A stretch of DNA of 64,000 nt, taken from Hyalangium ruber (GTDB lineage: Bacteria; Myxococcota; Myxococcia; Myxococcales; Myxococcaceae). The stretch is from assembly GCF_034259325.1 (NCBI RefSeq), contig NZ_JAXIVS010000018.1:1-64000 (forward strand), given 5' to 3'. This document shows, one piece after another, positions 27,260-35,191 of this stretch (its first letter is position 1; the number at the start of each line of letters is the position of its first letter). The position numbers were made by a program, and so were the translations under genes. The notes beneath the pieces are model-generated. The model had not been told where the DNA came from. It ran no database searches and saw only the letters and a list, made by a program, of their open reading frames with translations.

Positions 27260-28102
27260 ATGCTGTCCCTCCCCCCGCCCTGTCCCAGCGGCATCGATTC
27301 TTCATTCCAGCACTCCGGCTCCGTCAGAAACGGAGTGGACCTTTCCAGGCTCGCGTTGGAGCCTCCCGAAGCGCTTTCCGCTCCAGCGCTCCCGAGAATG
27401 CACCATGCGCTGGACGTCCTGGCGCTAGAGGAAGGTGCGCTGCTCGAGGGACAGGACGCTCAAGAGACGGCGGTCCTGCGGGCCGTGGCGCAGTGGTCTC
27501 GAGACTACCTGACCCGACCGCATCCGGCGGTGGGACGCACGGGCGCGGTGTGCCCCTGGGTCGAGAAATCCATCCAGCAACGCTTGTATCACCTCACGTT
27601 GCTACCCGAGGCCCACCTGCGCATGGAAGAGGCGGAGCGGACGTTGCTCCTGCTCCTGAATCACTTCCTCGAGATGCCCCCCACGGTGTTCCGTCAAGGG
27701 CAGTTCAAAGCCATCGTGACGATCTTCAACGGGCTGCCGGGGGAGCTGGAGGCGGAGTTCATCAGCGGCCTCCACGATCGTCTCAGGCCTGCCTTCGTGA
27801 AGCAGGGGCTCATGCTGGGCGAGTTCTACCCGAGCTGCGTCAAAACGGGGTTGCACAACCGAGACTGGTATCCGCTGCGCTCGTCCCCACCGCTGCTGGT
27901 CATCCGCTCCATGGTGCGGCCGGACATCGCCTTCCTCCACACCCACGAAGAGTTCGTCCAGGCCTACCTGGGCAAGCACCAGCAGGAAGGCTGCACGGAG
28001 CTGCGCAACTACATCGCGCGCAACCGGGAGCACCTGGCGCCGGGCAACGTGAGCATGCTCGAGGAGACGCTGCTCAAGTTCCAGCAAGCCAAGGGCGGCT
28101 AG
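27260..28102 (+). CDS. DUF6875-like protein
   Basis: 280 residues. The recognisable region (about 75-250) has WSRDYLTRPHPAVGRTGAVC followed by PWVEKSI, and later GLMLGEFYPSCVKTGLHN and LLVIRSMVRPDIAFLHTHEE, which resembles the DUF6875 domain, a family without an established function. The histidines and cysteines in these motifs could bind a metal or haem. The first 50 residues are low-complexity, so the true start may lie further in. The stop codon directly abuts the start of the indoleamine dioxygenase gene, so the two must be cotranscribed and probably work on one pathway. Confidence 0.65.
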   Translation: MLSLPPPCPSGIDSSFQHSGSVRNGVDLSRLALEPPEALSAPALPRMHHALDVLALEEGALLEGQDAQETAVLRAVAQWSRDYLTRPHPAVGRTGAVCPWVEKSIQQRLYHLTLLPEAHLRMEEAERTLLLLLNHFLEMPPTVFRQGQFKAIVTIFNGLPGELEAEFISGLHDRLRPAFVKQGLMLGEFYPSCVKTGLHNRDWYPLRSSPPLLVIRSMVRPDIAFLHTHEEFVQAYLGKHQQEGCTELRNYIARNREHLAPGNVSMLEETLLKFQQAKGG

Positions 28103-29284
28103 ATGGAGTACTCCACGAACATGGCGCATGCACGAGGGGACGAGCCCCTTCCCGTCCAATCCGCGTGTCCAGGGCGCGGCTTCCTCCCCGAGCAGGACCC
28201 CTGCTCCCGGCTGCCTCCGGCCTTCGCCCCCTGGGATGAGCTGGGCAGCGAGCTGCCGCACCTGCTGGCCGCGGGCAGGGCGCGCGAGAAAATCGAACAG
28301 CTCCCGCTCCTGGACCCCCAGCACCTGGAGGACCCGCGGCACCTGGAGCGGGCAATGATGCTGCTGTCCTTCTTCGGGAACTCGGCGGTCTGGGAGAAGG
28401 GGCGGCAGCACCCGCAGCTGAGCTTCCCTCGCAGCGTGGCGGTCCCGTGGGTGAAGGTAGCCCGGCAGTTGGGGCGACCGCCGGTGCTCGCGTACACCTC
28501 GCACGCGCTGAACAACTGGCAGCGCATCGACCCCGAGGGCCCCATCGCCCTGGGCAACCTGAGGGTGCTCCAGACGTTCCTGGGGGGATTGGACGAGTCC
28601 TGGTTCATCCTCGTCCACGTGGAGCTCGAGGCCCGGGCCGTACCCATCTCGCGGGCCGCGGTGGCCGTCCAGGAGGCGGTGGTCTCGGACAAGCCCGCGC
28701 TGCTCCTCCAGCAGCTGCGGCTCATCGCCGAGGCGCAACAGGAGATGGAGCGGACGCTGCTGCGCATGACGGAGCGCTGCGAGCCCTCCATCTTCTTCAG
28801 CCGGATCCAACCCTTCCTCCATGGCTTCCTCGAGATGCCGGTGCTGTACGAGGGGGTCGAGGAGTTCACGGGCCAGCGGCAGCCGTTCGCGGGGGCCAGC
28901 GCGGCGCAGAGCGTGCTGGTGCCGCTGCTCGACGCGGTGCTGGGTGTGCGGCACGTGCAGGACACGCTGCACCAGTACCTGCTGGAGCTGCGCCGCTACG
29001 TGCCTCCCGCGCACCGGGCCTTCCTCGAGTCCGTGGAGCGGGGGCCCTCGGTTCGCGACTACATCCTCTCCCGCCAGACGCCGGAGCTCGCGGAGGCCTA
29101 CAACGGCTGCCTGGAGGGGCTGGGCCGGTTCCGCCAGAAGCACATGGAGCTGACGGCCCGCTACATCGTCCAGCAAGCCCGCGAGCAGGCGCCCTCGCAG
29201 GGTGATAAGGGCACGGGCGGCACGCCCTTCATGCATTACCTCAAGAAGCACCGGGATGAGACGCACCGCTACCTCATCCGCTGA
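28103..29284 (+). CDS. Indoleamine 2,3-dioxygenase family protein
   Basis: 393 residues, the normal length for IDO. Family motifs in order: ARQLGRPPVLAYTSHALNNW (substrate pocket), LDESWFILVHVELEARAVPI, PFAGASAAQSVLVPLLDAVL, ELRRYVPPAHRAFLE, the proximal haem His in FRQKHMELTARYIVQQ, and GTGGTPFMHYLKKHRDETHR near the C-terminus. IDO opens the indole ring of tryptophan or derivatives to N-formylkynurenine. The gene starts immediately after the DUF6875-like stop and is followed after 24 bases by a methyltransferase. No kynureninase or formamidase lies in the window, which favours a special-metabolite role over bulk tryptophan breakdown. Confidence 0.9.
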   Translation: MEYSTNMAHARGDEPLPVQSACPGRGFLPEQDPCSRLPPAFAPWDELGSELPHLLAAGRAREKIEQLPLLDPQHLEDPRHLERAMMLLSFFGNSAVWEKGRQHPQLSFPRSVAVPWVKVARQLGRPPVLAYTSHALNNWQRIDPEGPIALGNLRVLQTFLGGLDESWFILVHVELEARAVPISRAAVAVQEAVVSDKPALLLQQLRLIAEAQQEMERTLLRMTERCEPSIFFSRIQPFLHGFLEMPVLYEGVEEFTGQRQPFAGASAAQSVLVPLLDAVLGVRHVQDTLHQYLLELRRYVPPAHRAFLESVERGPSVRDYILSRQTPELAEAYNGCLEGLGRFRQKHMELTARYIVQQAREQAPSQGDKGTGGTPFMHYLKKHRDETHRYLIR

Positions 29285-29308
29285 GAGCGCTCCGGAGAGA
29301 ACACCGCA

Positions 29309-29974
29309 ATGGACAATGAGTACTGGCTCAACCGCTGGCAGGTGGGACAGACCAGCTTCCACCAGGCCGACGTCGAGAAATACCTCCGGGCGAACCTCGG
29401 GCGGCTGGGACTTGCCCCGGGAGCGACGGTCTTCGTGCCCCTGTGCGGCAAGTCCATCGACATGCTGTGGCTGGCGACCCAGGGCTACCGGGTGGTCGGC
29501 GTCGAGCTGAGCGCCATCGCCTGTGAGGCCTTCTTCTCCGAGAACCGCCTGGAGGCCGCCACGCCGGTGACCGAGGGCCGCTTCCGCGTCCACCGCGCCA
29601 AGGACCAGCCCATCACCCTCTATGAAGGCGACTTCTTCGACCTGCGCGCCGCCCACACCGGGCCCGTGGCGGCCTTCTATGACATGTCCTCCTTGATCGC
29701 GCTGCCCGTCGAGCTGCGCAAGCGCTACGCCCAGCACATGAAGGACGAGCTGCTTCCCCCCACCGCCACGGGGCTGCTGATCAGCGTGGCCTACGATGCC
29801 CCGCACTACCCGGGCCCGCCCTTCTCCATCTCACCCGAGGAGCTCCCGCGGCTGTGGGGAGACCGGTTCCACCTCGAGCCGCTCGGGAGCGGCGAGAAGC
29901 TGGTGGGTCCCCCGACTGGGCGCATCTCGACGACCGAGAGCGCCTGGCTGCTCACGCCCCGCGCCCAGCGCTGA
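29309..29974 (+). CDS. tpm: Thiopurine S-methyltransferase-like SAM methyltransferase
   Basis: 221 residues of the TPMT class. It begins EYWLNRWQVGQTSFHQADVE, then TVFVPLCGKSIDMLWLATQG (SAM motif I region) and VVGVELSAIACEAFFSENRL, with AFYDMSSLIALPVELRKRYA further on. Bacterial TPMTs methylate thiols, selenium or tellurium compounds, and a diverged one makes thiopurine-like products. It lies 24 bases after the IDO gene, so it is probably the third gene of that operon, and it is convergent with the PatB-like lyase, with only 9 bases between the stops. Which nucleophile it methylates here is open. Confidence 0.88.
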   Translation: MDNEYWLNRWQVGQTSFHQADVEKYLRANLGRLGLAPGATVFVPLCGKSIDMLWLATQGYRVVGVELSAIACEAFFSENRLEAATPVTEGRFRVHRAKDQPITLYEGDFFDLRAAHTGPVAAFYDMSSLIALPVELRKRYAQHMKDELLPPTATGLLISVAYDAPHYPGPPFSISPEELPRLWGDRFHLEPLGSGEKLVGPPTGRISTTESAWLLTPRAQR

Positions 29975-29983
29975 GCTACGCGC

Positions 29984-31144
29984 TCAGCGTCTGCGCTCCA
30001 GGGCCTGGCGCATCCGCTCCAGCCCCTCGCTCAGCAGCGCCCGGGGGCAGCCGAAGTTGAGCCGGACGAAGCCCTCTCCTCCCCGGCCAAAGCTCTCCCC
30101 AGGGCTGAGCGCCACCCGCGCGTGCTCCAGGAAGAAGGCCGTGGGGTTTCCCGGAATCCCCGCCCCACGGCAATCCATCCAGGCCAGGTAGGTCCCTTCC
30201 GGCGCCGTCATCTGGACACCGGGCAGGGAGCGCCGCACGAAGTCCACCAGGAAGTCGCGGTTCGCCTCCAGATACTCCACCAGCGCGCGAAGCCACGGCT
30301 CCCCCTCGTTGTAGGCGGCCTGCATCGCCACACAGCCAAAGAGGTTGGGCGAGGGGAGCATGTCCGCGCGCGCCGCGAGGAACTTCTGCCGAAGCGCGGC
30401 GTTCGGAATGACCGCGAACGCCATCTTGAGCCCGGCCAGGTTGAAGGCCTTGCTCGGAGACATGAGGGTGATGGTGCGCGCCTCGACCTCCGGGCTGAGC
30501 ATGGCGATGCAGGTGTGCCGGTGGCCCCGGAAGACGAGATCGCAATGGATCTCGTCCGAGACGATGGTCAGCTCGTTGCGCAGGCAGTGCTCGGCTATGC
30601 GGGTGAGTTCCTCCCGCCGGAAGACGCGCCCCAGGGGGTTGTGGGGATTGGAGAGGAGCAGCACGCGCGAGCGCGGGTGGATCGCCTTCTCGAAGGAGTC
30701 CCAGTCGATCTCGTAGGCGCCGCTCGCGTCCCGGGTCAGGAACGCCTCGTCCCGACTGAGCCCGGCGTTCTTCGAGCACTGGAGCAGCGGGGGATAGGTG
30801 GGGACCTGCAGCAGCACGCCATCGCCAGGCTGAGCGAAGGCCCGGCACGCGACGTTGAAGGCGGGGATCAACCCAGGCAGGAGCACGATGGCCTCGGGCG
30901 CCACCTGCCAGCCATGGTGCTTGAGGAGGTAGCGGGTGACACTCTCGATGAGTTCGGGCAGCGGCTCGAAGGGATAGCCCAGGACACCCTGCTCGACGCG
31001 CGCGCGCAGGGCCTGGATGACGGGCTCCGGGGAGCGGAAGTCCATGTCCGCCACCCACATGGGCAGGACATCCCTCCCGTACTTTCGCCACTTGAGGCTG
31101 TCACTGCGCTCGCGCTCGAGGAGCTGGTCGAAGCCGTAGTCCAT
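29984..31144 (-). CDS. MalY/PatB-type PLP aminotransferase (C-S lyase)
   Basis: 386 residues of fold-type I PLP enzymes. VLPMWVADMDFRSPEPVIQA at the N-terminus is the hallmark of the MalY/PatB group. The PLP Asp is in IVSDEIHCDLVF, the PLP Lys in MSPSKAFNLAGLKMAF, and the Arg that binds carboxylate in VRLNFGCPRALLSEGLERM. Such enzymes cleave cystathionine or cysteine conjugates to thiols, pyruvate and ammonia. It stands convergent to the TPMT, a thiol methyltransferase, which would fit a shared sulphur chemistry. Upstream are three tandem palindromic sites, so it is probably repressor controlled. Confidence 0.92.
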   Translation of the reverse strand: MDYGFDQLLERERSDSLKWRKYGRDVLPMWVADMDFRSPEPVIQALRARVEQGVLGYPFEPLPELIESVTRYLLKHHGWQVAPEAIVLLPGLIPAFNVACRAFAQPGDGVLLQVPTYPPLLQCSKNAGLSRDEAFLTRDASGAYEIDWDSFEKAIHPRSRVLLLSNPHNPLGRVFRREELTRIAEHCLRNELTIVSDEIHCDLVFRGHRHTCIAMLSPEVEARTITLMSPSKAFNLAGLKMAFAVIPNAALRQKFLAARADMLPSPNLFGCVAMQAAYNEGEPWLRALVEYLEANRDFLVDFVRRSLPGVQMTAPEGTYLAWMDCRGAGIPGNPTAFFLEHARVALSPGESFGRGGEGFVRLNFGCPRALLSEGLERMRQALERRR

Positions 31145-31174
31145 GTCTCCGTCCTGTACCGATGAAGTGCCCCA

Positions 31175-31249
31175 TCCTACCAGTTAGAAATCGAGCCCAG
31201 TCCTAACCGGTTAGGAGTCGAGCCCAGTCCTAACCGGTTAGGAGTCATG
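31175..31249 (-). promoter_or_regulatory. Three tandem palindromic operator repeats
   Basis: Three direct repeats of about 27 bp start at 31175, 31201 and 31228. Copies 2 and 3 each contain the perfect palindrome CCTAACCGGTTAGG (31202-31215 and 31229-31242), joined by AGTCGAGCCCAGT. Copy 1 has the decayed form CCTACCAGTTAGA (31176-31188). The array lies 31-105 bases upstream of the MalY/PatB start at 31144, where a repressor or activator would control it. The 27-bp period (about 2.5 turns) puts successive sites on opposite faces of the helix. No regulator gene lies next to it. Confidence 0.75.
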
Positions 31250-31465
31250 CGATGTGCCTCCACCGAGTTGGCATCGGCGCACCGTCTCGCTGCGTGGACG
31301 GGTGTCCACGTTCTCGGACTGGGCCTCGTACACTTCACGCCCAAGTACCTGTTTTCAGGTCCGCTCAGAGGTTGGCGCGTCTCCTGCTTTACACCCTCGC
31401 AACCAATGCAGCCAGGTTGGCCGGGCTCACAATGACGTGCAGCCCTTCAAAAGGGGGAACCCCTC

Positions 31466-32182
31466 ATGCTGAACCTGTGGAAGCCAAAGGAAGAGAAGAA
31501 CACCCTTCAGAAGGACATGACACTCGAGGAAGTGCGAGTCGCCATGCGCCAGCTGCTGGGCGAGGAGAACACCAACCATTACCGCATGGGCGAGCTCTAC
31601 AACTATGTGGTGAATCAGCGGCTGGCCGAGGCGGCGCACTACAAGAACGCGCAGGAGTACTTCAGCCAGCACCTGCGCGAGGTGTCGCAAGCGGCCCTGA
31701 CCATGTACGGGGCGGTGGCGGAGTCCTTCAGCGTGCAGGTCTGCGGGCAGTTCGGCGTCACCCGCCTCTCGCTGCTGCTGACGTACGAGGAGTTCGTTGT
31801 GGGAGGGCTGAACCACGAAGAGCCGGGCGGCACGCTCATCCATGTACCGGGAGCGAAGGGCGAAGTGACGCCCAAGCGCTTCTCGGAGTGCAGCGTGGAT
31901 GAGATGCGCAAGGCACTCCAGATCAAGCGCAAGCCCTCCTCTAGCCAGCCCTTGCCGCAGGAGGATATGTCCATCGCGGACCAGTACATGAAGGCGGTGG
32001 CGGGCCACTTCACCAAGGGAGATCGCGTCCAGGTACAGCTGCGCAACACCAAGGGCAAGCCGGTGCTCGACTTCAAGGGCATTCCGCTGGCGAAGGTGAG
32101 CAAGCTGGCCGAGGCGCTGCTGGCTCAGCCTCCCGCTCCGCGCGAGGAGAAGGAGGCAGCGCAGGCGCCGCTCGAGGTGTAA
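31466..32182 (+). CDS. Unknown protein, paralogue of 52479-53246
   Basis: 238 residues, no signal or membrane segment, alpha-helical. A ribosome site AGGGGG precedes the ATG. Recognisable blocks are HYRMGELYNYVVNQRLAEAA, AVAESFSVQVCGQFGVTRLS, LIHVPGAKGEVTPKRFSECS and PVLDFKGIPLAKVSKLAEAL. The same blocks, in the same order, occur in the protein at 52479-53246 (for example QYQIGRIISEVVDRRLAGVG and VPGEDGYPREKPFPEC). I know no function for this family. It stands alone and ends in a strong terminator. Confidence 0.75.
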   Translation: MLNLWKPKEEKNTLQKDMTLEEVRVAMRQLLGEENTNHYRMGELYNYVVNQRLAEAAHYKNAQEYFSQHLREVSQAALTMYGAVAESFSVQVCGQFGVTRLSLLLTYEEFVVGGLNHEEPGGTLIHVPGAKGEVTPKRFSECSVDEMRKALQIKRKPSSSQPLPQEDMSIADQYMKAVAGHFTKGDRVQVQLRNTKGKPVLDFKGIPLAKVSKLAEALLAQPPAPREEKEAAQAPLEV

Positions 32183-32201
32183 GCCCTGGCATCTGAAGGG
32201 T

Positions 32202-32243
32202 GGCACCGCGCTCCCGAGACAACCGGGGGCGCGGTGCCGTTTT
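32202..32243 (+). terminator. Rho-independent terminator after 31466-32182
   Basis: A perfect 10-bp stem GGCACCGCGC (32202-32211) / GCGCGGTGCC (32229-32238) with a 17-base loop is followed by GTTTTCG, 20 bases after the stop codon. Confidence 0.85.
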
Positions 32244-32452
32244 CGTCCCCGTCTCCTACTTCCTCATGGGTCGCTCAGCCCATACGGAGCCTTCTGCTTC
32301 TGCCCCGAAGTAGCCGGACGGGGCGCCCCAAGGGCGGGCCAGTAACACTGCTTCTTCCATCCACCGATTGGAGCACCTCCACCGTCGAGACTTTCCGCTA
32401 TTTTGCGCAGGAGCCCCCGAGCCTGCGTGGGGCTGCATTGGAGATTCCAGCC

Positions 32453-32872
32453 ATGGCCGAACTCAAGACGAAGAAGACCGTTGCCAGCGTCGAGGATTTC
32501 CTCGCCAGCGTCAGCCCGGAGAAGAAGCGCCAGGATGCGATCGCCCTCTGCGAGCTCATGCGGAAGGTGACGAAGCTCGAGCCGAAGATGTGGGGTCCCA
32601 GCATGGTGGGCTTCGGCGATTACCACTACCAATACGAGAGCGGCCACGAAGGAGACACGTTCCTCGTCGGGTTCTCGCCACGAAAGGCGAACCTCACCCT
32701 CTACATCATGCCGGGCTTCGAGCCGTACACCGACCTGCTCTCCCAGCTCGGCAAGTACAAGACCGGCAAGTCGTGTCTCTACATCAACACGCTCGATGAC
32801 GTAGACGCCCCCACCCTGCGGAAGATCATCCAGAGCGCGTTCGCGGACATGAAGAAGCGGAAGAAGGACTGA
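32453..32872 (+). CDS. DUF1801 (YdhG-like) protein
   Basis: 139 residues, cytoplasmic. It has the DUF1801 pattern: TVASVEDFLASVSPEKKRQD at the N-terminus, MWGPSMVGFGDYHYQYESG in the middle, FLVGFSPRKANLTLYIMPGF, and LGKYKTGKSCLYINTLDDVD ahead of a lysine-rich tail. The structure of relatives is a small alpha/beta protein of unknown role (B. subtilis YdhG, sometimes linked to iron chaperone-like frataxin fold claims). The start ATG follows GGAG at a short distance. It is convergent with the membrane protein at 32885, with 12 bases between stops. Confidence 0.85.
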   Translation: MAELKTKKTVASVEDFLASVSPEKKRQDAIALCELMRKVTKLEPKMWGPSMVGFGDYHYQYESGHEGDTFLVGFSPRKANLTLYIMPGFEPYTDLLSQLGKYKTGKSCLYINTLDDVDAPTLRKIIQSAFADMKKRKKD

Positions 32873-32884
32873 CTCCCTCTGCGT

Positions 32885-33928
32885 TTACCGGGCCGTGCCG
32901 AGCACCAAGGTGGAGACGCCCGCGATGAGGGGAGCCAGCAGGGTGACGCCTTGCTGAATCTCCTGGAGCGCGGAGCCTTGCAAGCCCAGGTAGCTGCGAA
33001 CGGCCTGCTGCTCATCGGTCCACTCCTTCCAGGTAGCCCGTGGACCGAGGGATTGCAGGACAAGTCGATCCGCGAGCGCCAGACCCACGTCCGACAGCGT
33101 CTTGGCGGCAGGCAGGTAGAGACTGGCGAGCATTCCCGTGAAGTAGATGCCGAAGCTCATGCCCACCGCGGTCGACATCAACTCGGGCTGCGCGGGGGCG
33201 GAGGCGTTGATCAGGTTCCGGAAAATGCCGATGCTCAAGAGCGAAGAGGAGATGCTCGCGGCCGCGAAGCCCAGAAACCGCTTCAACTGAGCGCGCAGGC
33301 GCAGAAAGCGTTGTACCTCCGCTTGGACGTCTGGCTCTGCCACCTCTGCAGGGGGCTTGTTCGGAGGCATGCACCCAATGAGTTGCACGTGGACCCCCAC
33401 CATGCCGCCGGCGAGCATCACGCCGACCAACGAGCCGACGAGGTTGAGCAGATGCAGCTTGATGTACACATAGGGTACCTCGACCAACTCCTCCGCGTTG
33501 CTAGGGATGAAGGGTTGGCCGGCGATGACCTGGCCCCACACGGGTAGGGCGGCCATGGCAAAGAGGAAGCCGGCATAGAACACGACCGCCATCCGCTCCT
33601 TCCGCGTGGAGGGCCAGACCGAGGGGTTGCCCCGGAAGTCGCCCATCAGCCCCAGGAGGGCAGCCATCCAGAGCGTGGGCTGAAAGGCCACGAACACGTG
33701 CCAGAGCCGCGCGTGGCGTGAGTTCAGGAACGCCAGGCTCTCGAGGCTTTTCTCTCCCCGGAAGAGGAGCAGCGAAGCCATGAACGTCAGCGCCAAAAGG
33801 ATGAAGAAGGCCAGGGGCGATCGGAAGATGAGCGCGAGGGCCGCGCCTGCATCCCGCCAGAACGAAAGAGGGTTTGCTTGCCGCGAGGCCCCAGGCATGA
33901 ACGGCGCCCTGTCGTGCGATTCCCTCAT
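32885..33928 (-). CDS. Multi-pass membrane protein of unknown function
   Basis: 347 residues from the ATG at 33928; a TTG 21 bases upstream is in frame but weaker. About seven hydrophobic segments are visible, among them ALIFRSPLAFFILLALTFMA, WMAALLGLMGDF, AVVFYAGFLFAMAALPVWG, LLNLVGSLVGVMLAGGMVGV, a pair near residues 220-275, and a C-terminal GVTLLAPLIAGVSTLVLGTA. A charged loop (EVAEPDVQAEVQRFLRLRAQ) lies between helices. I do not recognise a family. It is convergent with DUF1801 and stands upstream of the adenosine deaminase end with its own start. Confidence 0.6.
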   Translation of the reverse strand: MRESHDRAPFMPGASRQANPLSFWRDAGAALALIFRSPLAFFILLALTFMASLLLFRGEKSLESLAFLNSRHARLWHVFVAFQPTLWMAALLGLMGDFRGNPSVWPSTRKERMAVVFYAGFLFAMAALPVWGQVIAGQPFIPSNAEELVEVPYVYIKLHLLNLVGSLVGVMLAGGMVGVHVQLIGCMPPNKPPAEVAEPDVQAEVQRFLRLRAQLKRFLGFAAASISSSLLSIGIFRNLINASAPAQPELMSTAVGMSFGIYFTGMLASLYLPAAKTLSDVGLALADRLVLQSLGPRATWKEWTDEQQAVRSYLGLQGSALQEIQQGVTLLAPLIAGVSTLVLGTAR

Positions 33929-34092
33929 GAATGTCCCCCCCGCCTGCAATGCCTCTCAGGCGATACACCTCTCACGCAGAGAGGAAGGGACCATGCTTGA
34001 AGCGAAATCCCCAAGCACGCCCAGGGGCTCGGGTCTGTTGGCGGGCGAGCAGCCCTCTCTCCCCACAGAACGGGAGAGACCCACCCCGCAGT

Positions 34093-35136
34093 TCAGCGCG
34101 TGACTTCCCCGGCGGCGATCTCACGCTGCGCTGCGAGCCAGGCCTGTTTGGTTTTCAGAGGCAGGAGGCTGTGCTCGAAACCCGCCGCCGCGAGCGACAG
34201 GACCTGCTCGGCACTCCAGGAGAAACGGGCCGCGCAGCGCAGGTACTCGTCAGTCAGGGAGGTAGAGAACAAGGGGGGATCATCGCTCGCCAGCGTCACG
34301 GCGAGTCCGGCCGCCAGGAGGCGCGGCAAGGGGTGCTGGCCGAGCTCGGCGCAGACACCCAGGGAGACGTTGCTGCTGGGGCACACTTCGAGGGCAATCC
34401 GTTTCTCGACGAGGTGCTGGACCAGCTCGGAGTCCTCCAGACAGCGCACCCCGTGGCCCAGCCTCTCCGCGCCCAGCCACCGCAGGGCCGCCCAGATGCT
34501 CTCGGGACCTGCATGCTCGCCGGCATGGGGCAGGCTGTGCAGGCCGTTCTCTCGTGCCCGCGCGAAGAGCGGCGCGAACGGCTGCAGCGGCCACTCCAAG
34601 GACTCGGGACCCGTCAGCCCCAACCCCACCACCCCTTGCTCCCGCCCTCGCAGCGCCAGCTCCAGAGTGGGCTCGGCCCGGTCGGCCTGATTCCGGAGGA
34701 TGTCGAACACCCAGGCGAGCTCGACCCCATGCTCCTCGCGCGCTCGCATGCGGCCCTCGGCCAGCCCTGCCAGCAGCGCGTCTCCCGGAACTCCGCGCGC
34801 CACGTGCGTCATGGGCGTAACGGTGACTTCGGCATAGCGCACGTTCTGCTCGGCGAGCTGCCGCGCCAGGTCGACGGTGATGGTGGTGAAGTCCTCGGCG
34901 TCCGTGAGGCAGCTCGAGAGCGCGAGGTAGAGCCGTAGGAAATCGTCGAACGAGGTGAACCGGTAGTGCCGCCGCAGTCCCTCGACGCCCTCCTCACTTC
35001 CGGGGAGCGAGACGCCATGCCGACCCGCGAGCTGTAGGGCCAGCTCGGGCTGGATGCTCCCTTCGAGGTGAAGGTGGAGCTCGGCCTTGGGCAGGCGGCG
35101 GATGAGCTCCTCCCTGGGCAGTGCGAGTTCTGGCAT
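34093..35136 (-). CDS. add: Adenosine deaminase family protein
   Basis: 347 residues from the ATG at 35136. The metal-dependent deaminase residues are in order: AELHLHLEGSIQPELALQL (first two His), GLHSLPHAGEHAGPESIWAA (His and Glu), LGHGVRCLEDSELVQHLVEK (His) and LASDDPPLFSTSLTDEYL (Asp pair). It deaminates adenosine, or possibly adenine or a modified nucleoside, as the family also contains adenine deaminases. It is cytoplasmic. Divergent from the sigma factor at 35192 with 55 bases between starts. Confidence 0.92.
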   Translation of the reverse strand: MPELALPREELIRRLPKAELHLHLEGSIQPELALQLAGRHGVSLPGSEEGVEGLRRHYRFTSFDDFLRLYLALSSCLTDAEDFTTITVDLARQLAEQNVRYAEVTVTPMTHVARGVPGDALLAGLAEGRMRAREEHGVELAWVFDILRNQADRAEPTLELALRGREQGVVGLGLTGPESLEWPLQPFAPLFARARENGLHSLPHAGEHAGPESIWAALRWLGAERLGHGVRCLEDSELVQHLVEKRIALEVCPSSNVSLGVCAELGQHPLPRLLAAGLAVTLASDDPPLFSTSLTDEYLRCAARFSWSAEQVLSLAAAGFEHSLLPLKTKQAWLAAQREIAAGEVTR

Positions 35137-35191
35137 ACCTGCTATCCCACCACTGCCCCGGTGCGGAGGCCAGCGCAGCTCGAGGAGCGGA

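Noticed and set aside
27602-29806. A 734-codon open frame on the minus strand
   Set aside because: It is antisense to the DUF6875-IDO-methyltransferase operon, whose products have clear family motifs. The frame itself is low complexity.
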